Below are positions 12,587 through 24,992 of a stretch of 64,000 bases of DNA, in pieces. Position 1 is the stretch's first letter. Every line of letters starts with the position of its first letter. Made by a program: the position numbers and the translations under genes. Below the pieces are notes generated by a model, which saw nothing but the letters and a program-made list of their open reading frames with translations, had not been told where the DNA came from and did no database searches. Origin of the DNA: Dimorphilus gyrociliatus (Eukaryota > Annelida > Polychaeta > Dinophilidae); the NCBI GenBank assembly GCA_904063045.1, contig CAJFCJ010000006.1, positions 3,550,408-3,614,407 of the forward strand, given 5' to 3'.

Positions 12587-15500
12587 TCTCCTGTCAAATA
12601 AAGTAAGGGATTATCGTTTAAACGGTAAAAACAAACAATTTCTTTAAGTTTATTAGAGAATTTAACGCCGTCTACGTAACGAAAACGTGCTACCAGGTGC
12701 GCCGATTGTAAAATTAACCCTATCGTAAAATTTTTCATGCTTTTCCCTTTTTTTTTATATCTCTCCCGACTCCTTCTCTTTATTAAAGTATAATTAAACG
12801 TTTAAAGCATTAATCTTTGTTTATAATTATACAACCATAATAATTTAAACGTCATTTAGCTTTTTAACCTCCCTCTCCCCAATAAATTTTAATTTCCCGC
12901 TCTACAAATCCTTTTGAAACGTATACCACCCAGTTTTCTCACCCACTACCGCCCACACCTTATTTACTTTATTCCTCATTTCATAACACCCATTTCCATT
13001 GTTACATAACACTATCTCTTACACGCAAAACATATATCAAATTTTTTATAATAAGCATATGCAGAGATGCTACAGATTATATCTTTTAAAACATTCCAAT
13101 AAATTACATTGGATGACACGTTCAACCCATTAGGAGAAAAACGCGTTAACATGCAGCTGTTGCTGAATGCAGGTGGAAGCGATGCGTAACAACAAGCTGA
13201 CGCCCGGCGTCGTTTTTATTTTGACAAACAGTAGTTTAATGACCAACGAAAATAAAAATGGTAAAAGTTTTTCAATTGTGAATAGAAGAAATAAGATAGA
13301 ACTTATTGTTTCTAAATCTGAAATTTCCTATTATAATAAACACTGATGTTTTTCTACTTAGGATTGCTTTCAACCGCTTTCTTATTATTATTCGTCCATT
13401 CAATATTAAAGTAAATAAATTACATTAACGGATAGCAATTTAGAATATTCTTTCAATATGGCCTAATATCTTCCAAACAACTAACTAACTAACTATACAA
13501 TCTGTAAGCGAGGATAGCCTTGCTTAGAGAACGAAATGTCCTCTGTTTGTTGTAAAGTAATACCTTTTTATTTAAGAGGAAAGGCAAACAATTTCGAGTA
13601 GTAAGGTAACGTTGAAATGAACAATGTATTCCTTTTTTTTGAGAGGCGTGACAAACAAAATTTTTTTCATTATTTAGACTTTTTATACTCTAACCCCGAT
13701 ATCCAGTTCAAACAATAACAATGCATAGAATAGCATACTATATATACAGTATATAAATGTACATATGACTCTTTACTCGGTATTATTCTTTTGAAATGAT
13801 GAAGGGTGTGGCAAAAGCGTTTCTTTTTTTCTTTTTTTTTAACTCTTTCTTTCTTCCCTGTTCGAGAGGAGTTACGAACAAAACGAATGTTTTATTAGTG
13901 GGAGGGATGGTGGGGGAATTTACATCGTTGAGAAATTGTATAGAGGCAAAGATCAAAATGTCGATAAAGATATTTTCCAACTCACAAACAATTCTAAACA
14001 ATAATGCAAAGGGGCTTTATGTTTGCTAAGAGAAGAGACAGGAATAATTGCTGCGGAGAATTGGTAAAAGCAAAGCATTAGCTGACCTTTGCGATAAACC
14101 AACTCCGTTCGGCCAAAATGAATGACAAACTAAAAAGAACGTCATTGCATTACTCTTTATAGATCAGGATTATAGTTTATTGAAGTTTTTTCTATTGTCT
14201 CCTTATCCCTTTACAAATACAACACCGATTGATTACTTAATAATAAATATCGGATAACGAGTTAAATGGTTTTTTCTCCTGATCTCTTCATACAACCTAT
14301 ATGATAATGTTTGCTCAAGGTCTATATGTATATATTATATATTTAATATTGGAGAAAATGACAAATTGAATATAACAAGTAGCTTAAGTATATTGCCAAA
14401 GGGCGTTTATAGAATATAGTCATTAGTGTTCATTAAAATTTATATGAAAACTTACATGACAAACGGACAGGGAACGCCCAAATGAAATTCGAGAAGCGTT
14501 CAAGCAGCTTGTCATTTAATTATTTATATAAAAAGTAACTTGAAGATAACAAACTAACACCTAAAAACAATTGTATTACAAGCTAGTATAAACTATTCTA
14601 TTCTAGTTTCCTTATCTTTTCTTCACCACATTTGGTTTCGTATTGCAAGAATAACAAGTCTAAACGATACGAACGATACGGAGAAATTTGAAGTCTCGTT
14701 AACGGTTTTGAATCTTTTCCTCCCCTCCCCTTACCGCGTTACCATGGTTATCCTTATCAGTAACCATAGAATCGGATGTTCACGTAGGAGCGGTTTTGGG
14801 AAAATGGACGTTTCCGTGTTGGGTTACAAGCATACGGAACGAATAAATAGTCGCGGACGTAAATCGACGGGAAATGTCCACAGAGTGACGAAATTGACTG
14901 ATAACAGAGGCTAAAGCAAATTATAGAGTAGAGAGCCGATTCCATTTTAGAGTTTTAAGATAGAGACGAAACGATAAATTAGCCATACCATTGAGTGACA
15001 AAACCGGCAAACAAGACAACGTGGGCTGATAGTCTCCCTAAATAAATCCAGATTCCGACCGCTTTATCGCATTCGAGTATCGGATGTCATGGCAAACAAC
15101 GTGACAAACAGCTATTCGCATTAATGGCCGCGTTTTGTTCTGTTTTCACGCCTAATGCTTCCCAGGCTTGTATTTTTATTGGCTGATTTTTTTTTTCAAG
15201 AAAAAAAAACCGATTTATGGATTAGCCTAAGATTATAAGGAATCTATACGAGTTTGTCTGCTTTGCAATAGAAACCAGCTAATAAAATAAAATGACACTT
15301 TGATGATGTTATTATAATGATTCTAGACTGTTTTTATTTCTGCCAAACTGGCGCGACACACGCGCTTTTTCTGCTTTCGCCTTTGATGTTTATCTCTAGG
15401 GCCGAAAACGTTTTACTCCAAGATAATAATCTACTTATGAACTTTCTAAGAAGAAAAAGGAAGTGAATGGAAGGCGCGAGAAGATTGTAAGATGGGAAGG

Positions 15501-18500
15501 GAAAGGGAAGCGACGGTTTTTCATTTGAATTTCGTAATATTTTCTCGCGAGTATAGGTACTCTAACTGTTTAAATAATAGATAATAATCAATCAAATATT
15601 CAAAATCTCCTATTGGTAATAGAAATGAAATTATTATGAATTATAAAGAAAAGAGAGTTGTATAATAAAATTAATAATTATAGCGATTTACGACAAACAC
15701 CTTTAATTGGCTTAGGTTAAATCGTAAGCCTACATTGTTAGGTAATTACATTAGCCTTTTATATTTTCAATAATTCTATATGATTAGCCATAAGTTTGTA
15801 CATTTGTCCGAAACAATCTTATACCGTCAACAACGCATAAAACACCTATGAATACATAAGTAGCCGTGTGAAAATTATACCCGATGTACAATATGTACAA
15901 TATATCGATATACAATATAGGTTATGTCACGTGATGTTGCGTTATATTTTTAAAAAATGTATAATATCATAGCGGTTTAACCACTTTGTTCAAATTTAAT
16001 AACAAGCGTTAAGTACGTAATATAATAACCTGTAGAAGTGTAATATTTTACGAATCAATGAAGGTTTCATTGTTTATACACATCTCGGCTACTACTTGGG
16101 CGGTTGAACTACTCGAGTTTTATATTTATAGCACTTAGTTTGTAAATTAAACAAAGAAATGAAAACTTACTAAATTACCGAGTTTTAGTTAAATATTTAA
16201 GAATAAAAAACAACAAAAATATAAAAAAGAACCGGAAGTGTCAATAAATTCTACTAATATTATCGTAAATTTATAATATTTCACGTTTAACGGTTTGAAT
16301 CATTAAAAATTAATAAAATTGTTTTGTGATTTTAGGCTTTGTTGTGACAGATGAAGCTCTGTAAATATGCACAATAGAACATATGAACCGTTCAATGTAT
16401 ATTTAAAGGAAATCGAAAAGCAATTATTCTCTGTTCAATTCATAGAAGTGTTCAATTTGTATGAAATATATGAATTCAAATTGTACTATTTGCCTTGAAG
16501 AAAAACAGTTGTACTTTGTTAATCTTCTACTCTTTTTTGCTAATATAATTTTGGAAAATTACCTTACTTAAAAACTTAATAAAGTAATAAATAATAAAAA
16601 ACTAGATTATTACGTCTACCTCTGCTCTCTCTCTCTCTCTCTCTCTAGACTAATACGATCTTCCCTTCTGTTAGTTCATTTCAATAAAACTATTAATAAA
16701 TTAAAACATACTGGGAAAATATTATCCCAAAAATTCTAGAATGTTTTCTATGTAGACAAACCAATGGGCGGATTTGTACTGCGTTTGATCTTATCTCAGA
16801 GGAGAGGCAGAGACAAACCCCCTATTCTTCGTCTCCATATAGTTTGCCATATTAAATCTAGTTCGCGTTGAAAAGGAGCTGTCATTCTAGAACACTTTTC
16901 TATTCAATTAAAAATTAAGAACTTGTATTCTATAATAAAAGATTTACGGGTTAAAATATATATATTTTTTTACGCACTTGGCGAACCTTCCACCTGTTTT
17001 TTAGTCGCTCACGAATAAAAAAAATACAAACATTTCCGTTCTTTCTAGCCTAAAGGCAAACTTTTAATATTCCTCTATGTTTTTTATTATAATTTATTCA
17101 ATCGAAATAAACCTTATATAAAAAAAAACATTCCACTCTATCTCTCTCTCTTTCTCTCTTCACACATATTTTTCCCTATTATTTCGTTACATTTAAAGTA
17201 GTCTCTTTCTTAGACAAAAAAAAATTACAAAACACTCCATAAAAGAACTAAAAGGGCGTTAAAGTTCAATTTTATATTAAACGATAATTAATTTTATGAA
17301 TATCTACATGCATCTGGGATATATAAATGCGGGAAGAGGATAGAAAGGGTTAACCAAAATAGCGAAAGACAAAAGAAACGACATCTGCTTTTTTTTTTTT
17401 CAAATTTTTTTTTTCACTTAGTTAAAACATTTGAACGGTTGCCAAATCAATTAGTGAAAAATAATTAAGTTTGTGAAAATAAGTGCGAGTAATTTTCAAA
17501 GATAATTACAGGTGTGTAAGGTTTGACAAACAGCAGAGAGCGAGAGAGAGACAGAGAAAGATTTTTGTAGAAGATGTTTTTTTTTTAAAGAAACAAACAT
17601 TAAAAAAAAACTCCGTTCAATGATATAAAGCTATGGAAAACACAGCTGTTGAAAAATATGCTGGTGTAAAGTTCGATCAAATATTTCTACTTTGTAATGA
17701 AGATTAATGACAAACTTGAATTGTTTGAATAAAATTTTAAACTGATTAGTTATAGAAAGGTTAAATTTACTTAGTCAATATATGAACATTACTACAAACG
17801 ACAGAGAAATTATATTAAAAATAATTTCTCCTAAGTGTTCTTCTCTCTCTCTCTGGTATGCAACAATTTTTACTCAACAAACTGGAATAATAATTATCTT
17901 ATAGAATATTATTAATACCAAAAATTAATAATATTATAGTAAAGCAGCTGTTTGTAGTGAAAAATATACCGGTGTGTTCAATCAATCAAATTTCATGGTG
18001 GATTAAACCCTTAACAATCAATTGAATTCATTTCGATAAATTTTTCCAAAATTATCGACTATAAAATAAACAAATGTTGAAAAAAAAATGAAAAATATTC
18101 AATCATTTCCCGTAAGGTTAATTCTTTCTTTCTTTCTTTCTTTTTTTTTTTTCTCTCTCTCTCTGTTAGTCTCTCTTTTCATTCAAACTATCACTCCCTT
18201 GTCTCTTTTATGTCTTTACACTTTTTCACTAATACAGGAATTACTATAGAAGATTATTATATGTATTTATTGAAAAAAATTGCTATAATAGCAAAGGGAA
18301 AATCGACTTAAATATATATATATATTCATAAAAAGAGCAAGAAATTACCGATATTATTCCCCCCCGATTGAATAATAGCATTAAAATATTATTTAACAGG
18401 ATTCATAAAAAAAATGAAGGCCTAAGAAAAAGTATAAAGTTTTTCTCGTTATTTTATCAAGTTTTCACTCTAATTACCGTTACAATATTAAGATCTTCTA

Positions 18501-19761
18501 ATAAATAAGCTAGTTTAAATAGTATTATGTTGTCTTAGACGTACCTTTGAGGGAAGATATTTGTGAGATACAAGATATTCTCCAGCGCATACGACGCCTT
18601 TATCAAACGGCCATTGCCAATATTTTGTAGGTCGATAATCCTGCTCACTTTATTCCGATCAATCGATTCAATAAGGGATTAAAAGTCGATTACAAGCAGA
18701 CGTATTATAACAGGTTCGGAATCATTCGAAGTTGTTGAGTGGAATTTGCGAGGTGAGCATCTCCCGCTCTCTTTTAGTCGAGTTGATATACTTTAACAGG
18801 GGTGCCAGTTGTCATTTTCCCCGCGCCATCTGTAGTCAGAAAAGAAAATAACTTATTACTGTTCTTATTAAAGATGAAGAATAATTGTAAAAAATCATAC
18901 TTAATTCATGAAAACCAGAGAAAAAGAGTCAATGAAATAATATAAATCATTATATTCTGCTAAAAAAGAGATAGAATAATTTAACTAAACGATAGAACAA
19001 AAATAAATTACCAGTAAAAGAAAGAGGGAGAACGTTCTATTTACATTAAACTGTCCAGCGCAAGGCACAAACTACCGCCAAAGTTGTAAAATTTATTATC
19101 TATATATATAAATTTAGAAACAACGCACAAACAAAAAACCCGTCAAAAAACCTCAATTTCGTTGGATGATTCATCAAAAATTACTAGACTCTTGTTACAA
19201 GTCCCTTCCGGGTAGGGAACGCAAATTTTTATTTCACCACACCTCCAGGTATATCATCAGTCTGTAGTAGAGAGTACACTATGAGAAATATATATATTAT
19301 ATACCGGCTATATACACACGCTGTGTACATATATTAGTATTTTTAAGTAGGAATGAATAGGTATACTAATGACTAATACGACGCAAAATTTTCTGTTTCT
19401 CATCTCTATATCTTATTCATGGTATACTTATTTATGAAAAAGAAAATGGAAGATACATATTTCATTATTTTTATAAGGTATATGATAAATATTAATATTT
19501 TACAATTGATGTGACATTTAAGGGTAGAATATGATGATAATTAATCTATAAAAATGATAGAAATGTTTATTAAACGAACCATATCGTCATACAATTCAAT
19601 TACTTTTAACGTTTTCCCCTCTCTCTCTCTCTCTCTCTCTCTGTCTCTTCTTCATTAAACTCATTATTAGTAAAAAGTTAACTGGAATATTTTATTATAT
19701 TGTTTGTTTATTTACGATTTGTTTGTATTGAATTGATAATTTATCTAGTAATATATTGATG
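12587..19761. other. Largest gene-free tract (about 7.2 kb)
   Basis: No supported coding exon. Open frames here (for example near 14.7-14.9 kb on both strands) are short and lack domain features. The tract contains seven exact + strand copies of TGACAAAC (13222, 13649, 14123, 14457, 15102, 17524, 17708), a GTCACGTGA palindrome at 15926-15934 and an AGATGGCG core in reverse orientation at 18824-18831. It also has TC microsatellites near 16.6, 17.8, 18.1 and 19.6 kb. About 14.7-15.2 kb is less AT-rich and could be a conserved non-coding element or untranslated exon. The most likely role is the upstream regulatory landscape and 5' leader of the Ig-receptor gene. Confidence 0.45.
19619..19642. 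repeat. (TC)n microsatellite
   Basis: About 12 TC dinucleotides about 120 bp beyond the P450 stop codon. Confidence 0.9.
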
Positions 19762-21174
19762 TTATTGTTTTCTAATAAATTGAAAATTTACGATTCTATC
19801 TGGAGCAGTAAATGTTCTTTTTATCATTCCGAGATGTTCTTCGCCACTTTCTCTAATAGAATAAGCCTTCAGAAGTTTTATAGCGGCTAAGTAAATCACC
19901 TGTTCGGCGAATCTTCTTCCTATACACATCCTCCTTCCGTAGCCAAAGGGAAGGAGACAACCTACCGGAATTCCCGCTCTTCTTCCATCTTCTTTAATTA
20001 GCCACCTTTCCGGTTCGAAATCTTTTGGATTTGTAAAATATTCGGCCGATTTACAAACAGTTTCGCAATTCATCCATACAACTGTTCCCGGCGGTATCTC
20101 GTAATCGCTTATCACTAGACGCTTTTGAACAACTCTAGATGGTCCCGCTATCACTGGATGATTGATCCTAAAACTTTCTCTTAGACAAGCTTTAAGATAA
20201 CTTAACTGTTCCAATTTTTCTATGGTAATTTCTTCGTCATTCGAAAATGTTTGTTCTATTTCCTTCGATAGTTTTTCTTGTTTTTCAGGGTTTTTAGCTA
20301 AATTATACAAGAAAAAACAGAGGGCATTACCGGTTGAATCTGCTCCGGCACTAAACAAAGAATTCGCCAGGAAAAGTTTATCCGTTTCCGTCCAACCGGC
20401 ACTCGTTAAAGTATCTTGTATTATAGTACTGTCAATTTTCTTCCTTTCTTTTATAAGTTTGGCCATAATATCGATTAAATCTTTAGAAATCCTACTGACT
20501 TCTTTATAAAATGGCGTTCTATAGTACAAAAATAGAGGAAACATGTACAGAGATTTGTTAAACATGTCAAAAAAACTCATAAGTAGAGTTAATAAGTGTT
20601 CAGCGTCTACTCGAATGTCGCCATCCTCGAATACACCAATCCTAGAATCAAATGCAACTATACCTATTGACTCCATTGTATACTTCATTAAAGTTATTAA
20701 TGTGTTTGGTACTTTGCCGTCCTCTTTAGAAATTTCATTAATATATTCAACTAGATCATCCGCGACCTTACTCTGCGCCGATAAGTAGGCCGAACCGGCG
20801 GAAGGGTTCGTCAATATTTTTTGAACTGGTTGTCTATAATTCCACCATTCTTGTCCGTTGCCTAAAAATCCAGCAGGATAATTGTCAAATTTACAGAGTG
20901 CTTCTAAAATAGGCGGTCTAAGCCTATTAGGATATTCTGGTTCATTTTGCAAAATTTTCAATATCTCTTTAGGATCGGAAACGTGAACGAAAGTAATAGG
21001 ACCCAGTTTCTCTTTATAAATTTTACCATAAATCTTCGATCTCTGCTCGAAAGCTTCGTAAATCCTATCGAATGAATATTTTCCAAATCTAGTATAATCT
21101 AGTAGGCTGCCTATAAAAGGTAATCCCCTGGGTCCTGGTATCTCTGAGAAAGACTTTAATAATTTCGTGGACAT
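19762..21174 (-). CDS. Mitochondrial-clan cytochrome P450
   Basis: A single open frame of 470 aa carries all P450 signatures. These are a proline-rich start (IPGPRGLPFIG), the I-helix AGADST, K-helix E-x-x-R in LRESFR, FEPERW, and the haem loop FGYGRRMCIGRR with the axial cysteine at about residue 417. The C-x-G-R-R-x-A-E ending of the haem loop and the N-terminal pattern are typical of the mitochondrial clan (CYP10/11/24/27/44-like), which takes electrons from adrenodoxin to hydroxylate sterols or xenobiotics. No targeting presequence is visible: the frame starts about where mature mitochondrial P450s start. A possible short 5' exon (ATG at 21271, donor GTAAGT at about 21223) could join an acceptor just before the SFSEIPGP segment, but it does not look like a presequence. 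The gene is intronless as read and head-to-head with LCMT1, 567 bp away. Confidence 0.9.
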   Translation of the reverse strand: MSTKLLKSFSEIPGPRGLPFIGSLLDYTRFGKYSFDRIYEAFEQRSKIYGKIYKEKLGPITFVHVSDPKEILKILQNEPEYPNRLRPPILEALCKFDNYPAGFLGNGQEWWNYRQPVQKILTNPSAGSAYLSAQSKVADDLVEYINEISKEDGKVPNTLITLMKYTMESIGIVAFDSRIGVFEDGDIRVDAEHLLTLLMSFFDMFNKSLYMFPLFLYYRTPFYKEVSRISKDLIDIMAKLIKERKKIDSTIIQDTLTSAGWTETDKLFLANSLFSAGADSTGNALCFFLYNLAKNPEKQEKLSKEIEQTFSNDEEITIEKLEQLSYLKACLRESFRINHPVIAGPSRVVQKRLVISDYEIPPGTVVWMNCETVCKSAEYFTNPKDFEPERWLIKEDGRRAGIPVGCLLPFGYGRRMCIGRRFAEQVIYLAAIKLLKAYSIRESGEEHLGMIKRTFTAPDRIVNFQFIRKQ

Positions 21175-21741
21175 ATTGACTTTTAAAAATGTACATAAGA
21201 TTGGCCGTGTACAATTTACTTACATTACTAAGAGCGCCCTCTATATATTCTTTGGAAAGTAGATGATCCATTTACATGATTGAAACATATGTACATTTTC
21301 AAAGCATCTCTAACTATGTATTTATATTGATAAACTTTAAATTTTCAATATTTTATGATTCAATTAATCTTTATTTCTATTCTTTTATTCTATTATATCT
21401 TATCCCTATTTTATTCTTTTAAGAACAAAAGTTATAATAAATAGTTTTAACATATTTTTTTTACATATAAAATACATGTACAATATTTTACATGACTTTT
21501 TAAAGTAAAGTTACATAATTTTATTGATAAGTTAAACTTGCTTTAATTTAAGAAGTAAATCAGTTAAATTATGTTGATTTTCACTAAATTTTTACTTTTA
21601 ATAATTGAACGACAAATCAAATTGTTTGTATCACTGTTACAAATAAAAACGAAAAAAATCCCATTCATTTGAGATGCGTAGTCCATAGAAATAAATTTCT
21701 TTTTCCCGGTGAAGATTGTTTCTGTGCTTGCAATGATCAAA
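21175..21741. promoter_or_regulatory. Shared upstream region of P450 and LCMT1
   Basis: 567 bp between two divergent start codons. It includes AGAGGGCGC in reverse orientation near 21231-21242, a CTCF-like core variant. Promoter function is inferred from position. Confidence 0.35.
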
Positions 21742-23287
21742 ATGTCGTTCAACGATGATGCCGTTCAATTGACTAATGATGACGCTTCTTCTTGCAAACT
21801 TTCTGCAGTTCAAAGAGGCTACTGGAAAGATTCTTACATATCGTTTTTTTATGAAAATCCTGAGCGAAAATCACCAGAGATAAGTATTGGATATTACACA
21901 AGAGTCCATTCCGTGAGATATTTGCTGAAAGAGTTTATAAAAGTACTTTTTATTTTCCTATAAGTTCTATACGCAAAGTTAATTTTCACATACTCTCATT
22001 AGAAAACAGAAGGCAATTGCCAAATTGTAAATCTAGGAGCTGGCTACGACACAACCTATTGGAATTTGAAAGATGACTCTTTAACCCCAAAGTCTTTTAT
22101 TGAAGTAGACTTTCCAGCTGTTACAATGAAGAAATGTCGAATAATTAAAGAGCAAATGGACCTGCTTGAGAAATTACAATCAGAAGGTAAGGGAAAAGCA
22201 AATTCCTTAGAATAGATAAAACGTTTCCGAGGAAATCTTTCAATCGTTGTTACCATAGTAACTAATCAGTATCTGATTTTTTTCTTCTCTTTTCCATAAA
22301 TAATGTAATGACAAGCGTAATTGTAGCGGTTGGAATATCTACGGAAAAGTACTATCAGCAGTTATTTTTAACTATTCCCTTGCTCTTTTTCATAAGTTTT
22401 AAGATAAACGACGATAAATCCCTTCCCTAATCCTCTTAATCTTATTTTTGCAATTCTTCTTAATAAACGCCAAATAAAAAACATCTATAGAGGACGACAT
22501 TCAGCTTAGCAGGACCGAAATCCATTCGAACGATTACCATTTGGTTTCGGCTGATATAAGGGAATTGAAACAGCTGGAAGCCAAACTACAATCCTGTCGA
22601 ATAGATACAAATCTACCAACCGTCTTTATAACTGAATGCGTTCTAGTCTACTTGGATATGGAATATTCAGATCGGTTATTGAAATGGATTAGCACGAAAT
22701 TCCCAACATCAGCTTTCATTAACTACGAGCAAGTGAATATGGAAGATAGATTTGGTGAAGTTATGATAGTTAATTTAAAAAGAAGAAATACAGAATTGCG
22801 GGGAGTTGAAGCCTGTCAAAGTGTTGATACACAGATTAACCGGTATTATATTGTAATATTAATAATGATACATTTATACATTGCAATTTAAACGCCATTA
22901 CTCTGGATAGTTTTAAAGATATCCTTATTGATTTAAATTTCCCCCTTCTATTATTATTATTATTATTATTTTCGTATTATTTAGATTTAAGAGAAATGGA
23001 TGGAAGAATGTTGAGTGTCTTGAGATGACTAATGTTTATCGTAATTTATCGACATCTGAAAAACAGAGGTTTGTTTTCTTTTCTCTCTTTTTTCTTTCTT
23101 TCTTCTTTTTCGTTTTATTTTCATTCTATTTTTAGTTTATTTATTTAAATTTAGGTTAGAAAAACTGGAGAGATTTGATGAAAAGGATCTATTAGATCAA
23201 TTGCTAGAGCATTATTGTTTAATGTGGGCCAACAGCGATTCAAATTCTGTCAACTTGTCGGATGTTACTATTACAGATTTTACATAA
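21742..23287 (+). CDS. LCMT1: Leucine carboxyl methyltransferase 1 (PP2A methyltransferase)
   Basis: Five exons: 21742-21942, 22003-22186, 22491-22842, 22985-23068 and 23155-23287. All are GT-AG and phase-consistent, giving 317 aa. LCMT1 uses S-adenosylmethionine to methylate the C-terminal leucine of the PP2A catalytic subunit, controlling holoenzyme assembly in the cytosol. Visible features are the SAM-binding loop QIVNLGAGYDTTYW, IEVDFP, the ECVLVY strand, FINYEQVNMEDRFG and a conserved C-terminal end (LLEHYCLMWA). Upstream in-frame ATGs at 21709 and 21733 would add 3-11 residues. I chose the MSFNDD start because the added residues look unconserved. Confidence 0.95.
22944..22972. repeat. 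(TTA)n tract in LCMT1 intron 3
   Basis: About seven tandem TTA/ATT triplets in the short intron before exon 4. Confidence 0.8.
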
Positions 23288-23637
23288 GAAGAGAGGGAGA
23301 CTTTTTTGTTTTATCTTCTCCCTGCTTCTTCCTCCTCCTCTTCCTCTTTCACCTATTTCTTTTTCCTTTACTTTTTTTTTTAACATACATACATCTATTT
23401 ATCTCTTTTAATCAAAAGTAACTTTCAAACAACGACTAATTATAAACGAAAGTCAATTAATCTAGTCTTAATCTATTTATCCTTGTGATAATTATGAATA
23501 TTCAAAAAAAAAAACAATAATAAAGTATACGTTTTCATAAATGTTCAATAATTCAAAAATTCAAAAAGAAAACTAAAGAAAACTTAAGAGAAAAATTATT
23601 AAAAAAAATACAAGCAAAAAATAATCTTTATAACATC

Positions 23638-24577
23638 ATGACTTCTAAAAAATCAAAGGGAGAAATAAAAGATATTTGCAATGTCAATCTAATTAAACCC
23701 TACGACCGTAAGCGTCTAATCAACTCTAAAGACAAAATAGACAACGCAATTAGTGAATTTAGAGTAAGCCTAGAGGAATTGTTTGCTAAATTTCCATCTT
23801 TGAATAATTGCTTAAATTTTGAATGTGTTGTTCAATCCAAAGAATTTCAAAACTATCTGATTAAGGCAGAACATGTAGCTTATATAGACTTGAATTTGGT
23901 ACATGAATGTACTAGGAAAGGCTTATTTCTTAATTGTTATAATGCCTGGGTATTCCATACAACTTTAACTGAAAGATTATGCATCATTCCCGACAAAGAT
24001 CAACGTTACAACGTTGGTGGCCTTAGCTTTGATGCTTCCGCCATCTACAATGGTATATTACGGTGTAATCGTCCGTACAATTCAAAAGGAGATGTTAGAT
24101 TTAGTGAAAAAGATCCAAGACTAAAATTTTCTATTCAAGATAACAACTTTGACGAACGTATTCATTTTGCATTAATAAGTAAACATGAACATCCCAATCC
24201 TTTACGGTTAGGCCTGATTTTATCTATAAAAACTCACTAAATCATTCATTTTTTTGCAATTTTAATTTAAATATTAATATATACGATAACAAAAAAAATA
24301 TAACCCCGATATAATTCGGCCTAATTACCAAATTAATAGCGTATACAATGCATTAGATTGGAATTTATTAGATAGTCAACTACAATGTCAAACTTTTGAT
24401 GCACTTGCAAAAAAATTTGGCTATAGTAGATTCCGTTTCAAATTACCTGGAGTATTTGACGAATATATGGATGACTTTGGTGAAAACGTTGAAGATTGTA
24501 TAAAATATGTTATAGAAAGATTACTCGATGGAGAGTGTAACGGAGGAAAGGTTTCAGTGAACTTTGAATGTAATTAA
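23638..24577 (+). CDS. DUF547-domain protein
   Basis: Two exons: 23638-24206 and 24340-24577. The donor is CG|GTTAGG and the acceptor TTAATAG, phase 2, giving 268 aa. The protein shows the DUF547 layout: FLNCYNAWVFH, then LSFDASAIYNGILR, DPRLKF, RIHFALIS....HPNPLRVYNA, and LPGVFDEYMDDFG. Without splicing, the first frame would end after a meaningless tail. With it, the NPLR/VYNA junction reproduces the family motif. The biochemical role of DUF547 is not established. The N-terminus has no signal peptide and is lysine-rich. The gene lies 350 bp after LCMT1 and 415 bp before the thioesterase, all on the same strand. Confidence 0.75.
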
Positions 24578-24992
24578 AAATAATAGACATATTAACAAAA
24601 CTCTTATATCTATTAATAAAGTAACTTAGAAAGTGATTATAGGCTTTATATATCTATTTTTCATTTTAGAAACATAGACAATAAAAAAACATATATTTTA
24701 TTAATTGTATATCCTTAAGTATATATAGTATACTTAATAATAGCAAATAAAAACTATAAAGTGTTAAATGATTGATATTTCATATTGTCTGTCCAAAAGA
24801 ACTAAGTTTGAAATATTCCATATGTAATCGATTTTTTTTTTTTGTAATCTATTCATCTTAATCAGGCCTTTGATAGTAGACCGCTTGAAAAAAGTCCTAT
24901 GCTTCCATATCTTTATATAGCCTTCTCTCTTTTACAGTCCTAGATTTTGACAGTAGTATCGGTTTATTTTTCTATTAAGACCAGGAAAAAGA
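24578..24992. other. Intergenic region between DUF547 and thioesterase genes
   Basis: AT-rich, 415 bp, no exon recognised. It is presumably the DUF547 3'UTR plus the thioesterase promoter. Confidence 0.4.

Noticed and set aside
14708-14945. Overlapping 60-70-codon frames on both strands in the gene-free tract
   Set aside because: No domain, signal peptide or biased composition, and both strands are open to similar extents; consistent with chance in a locally less AT-rich segment.
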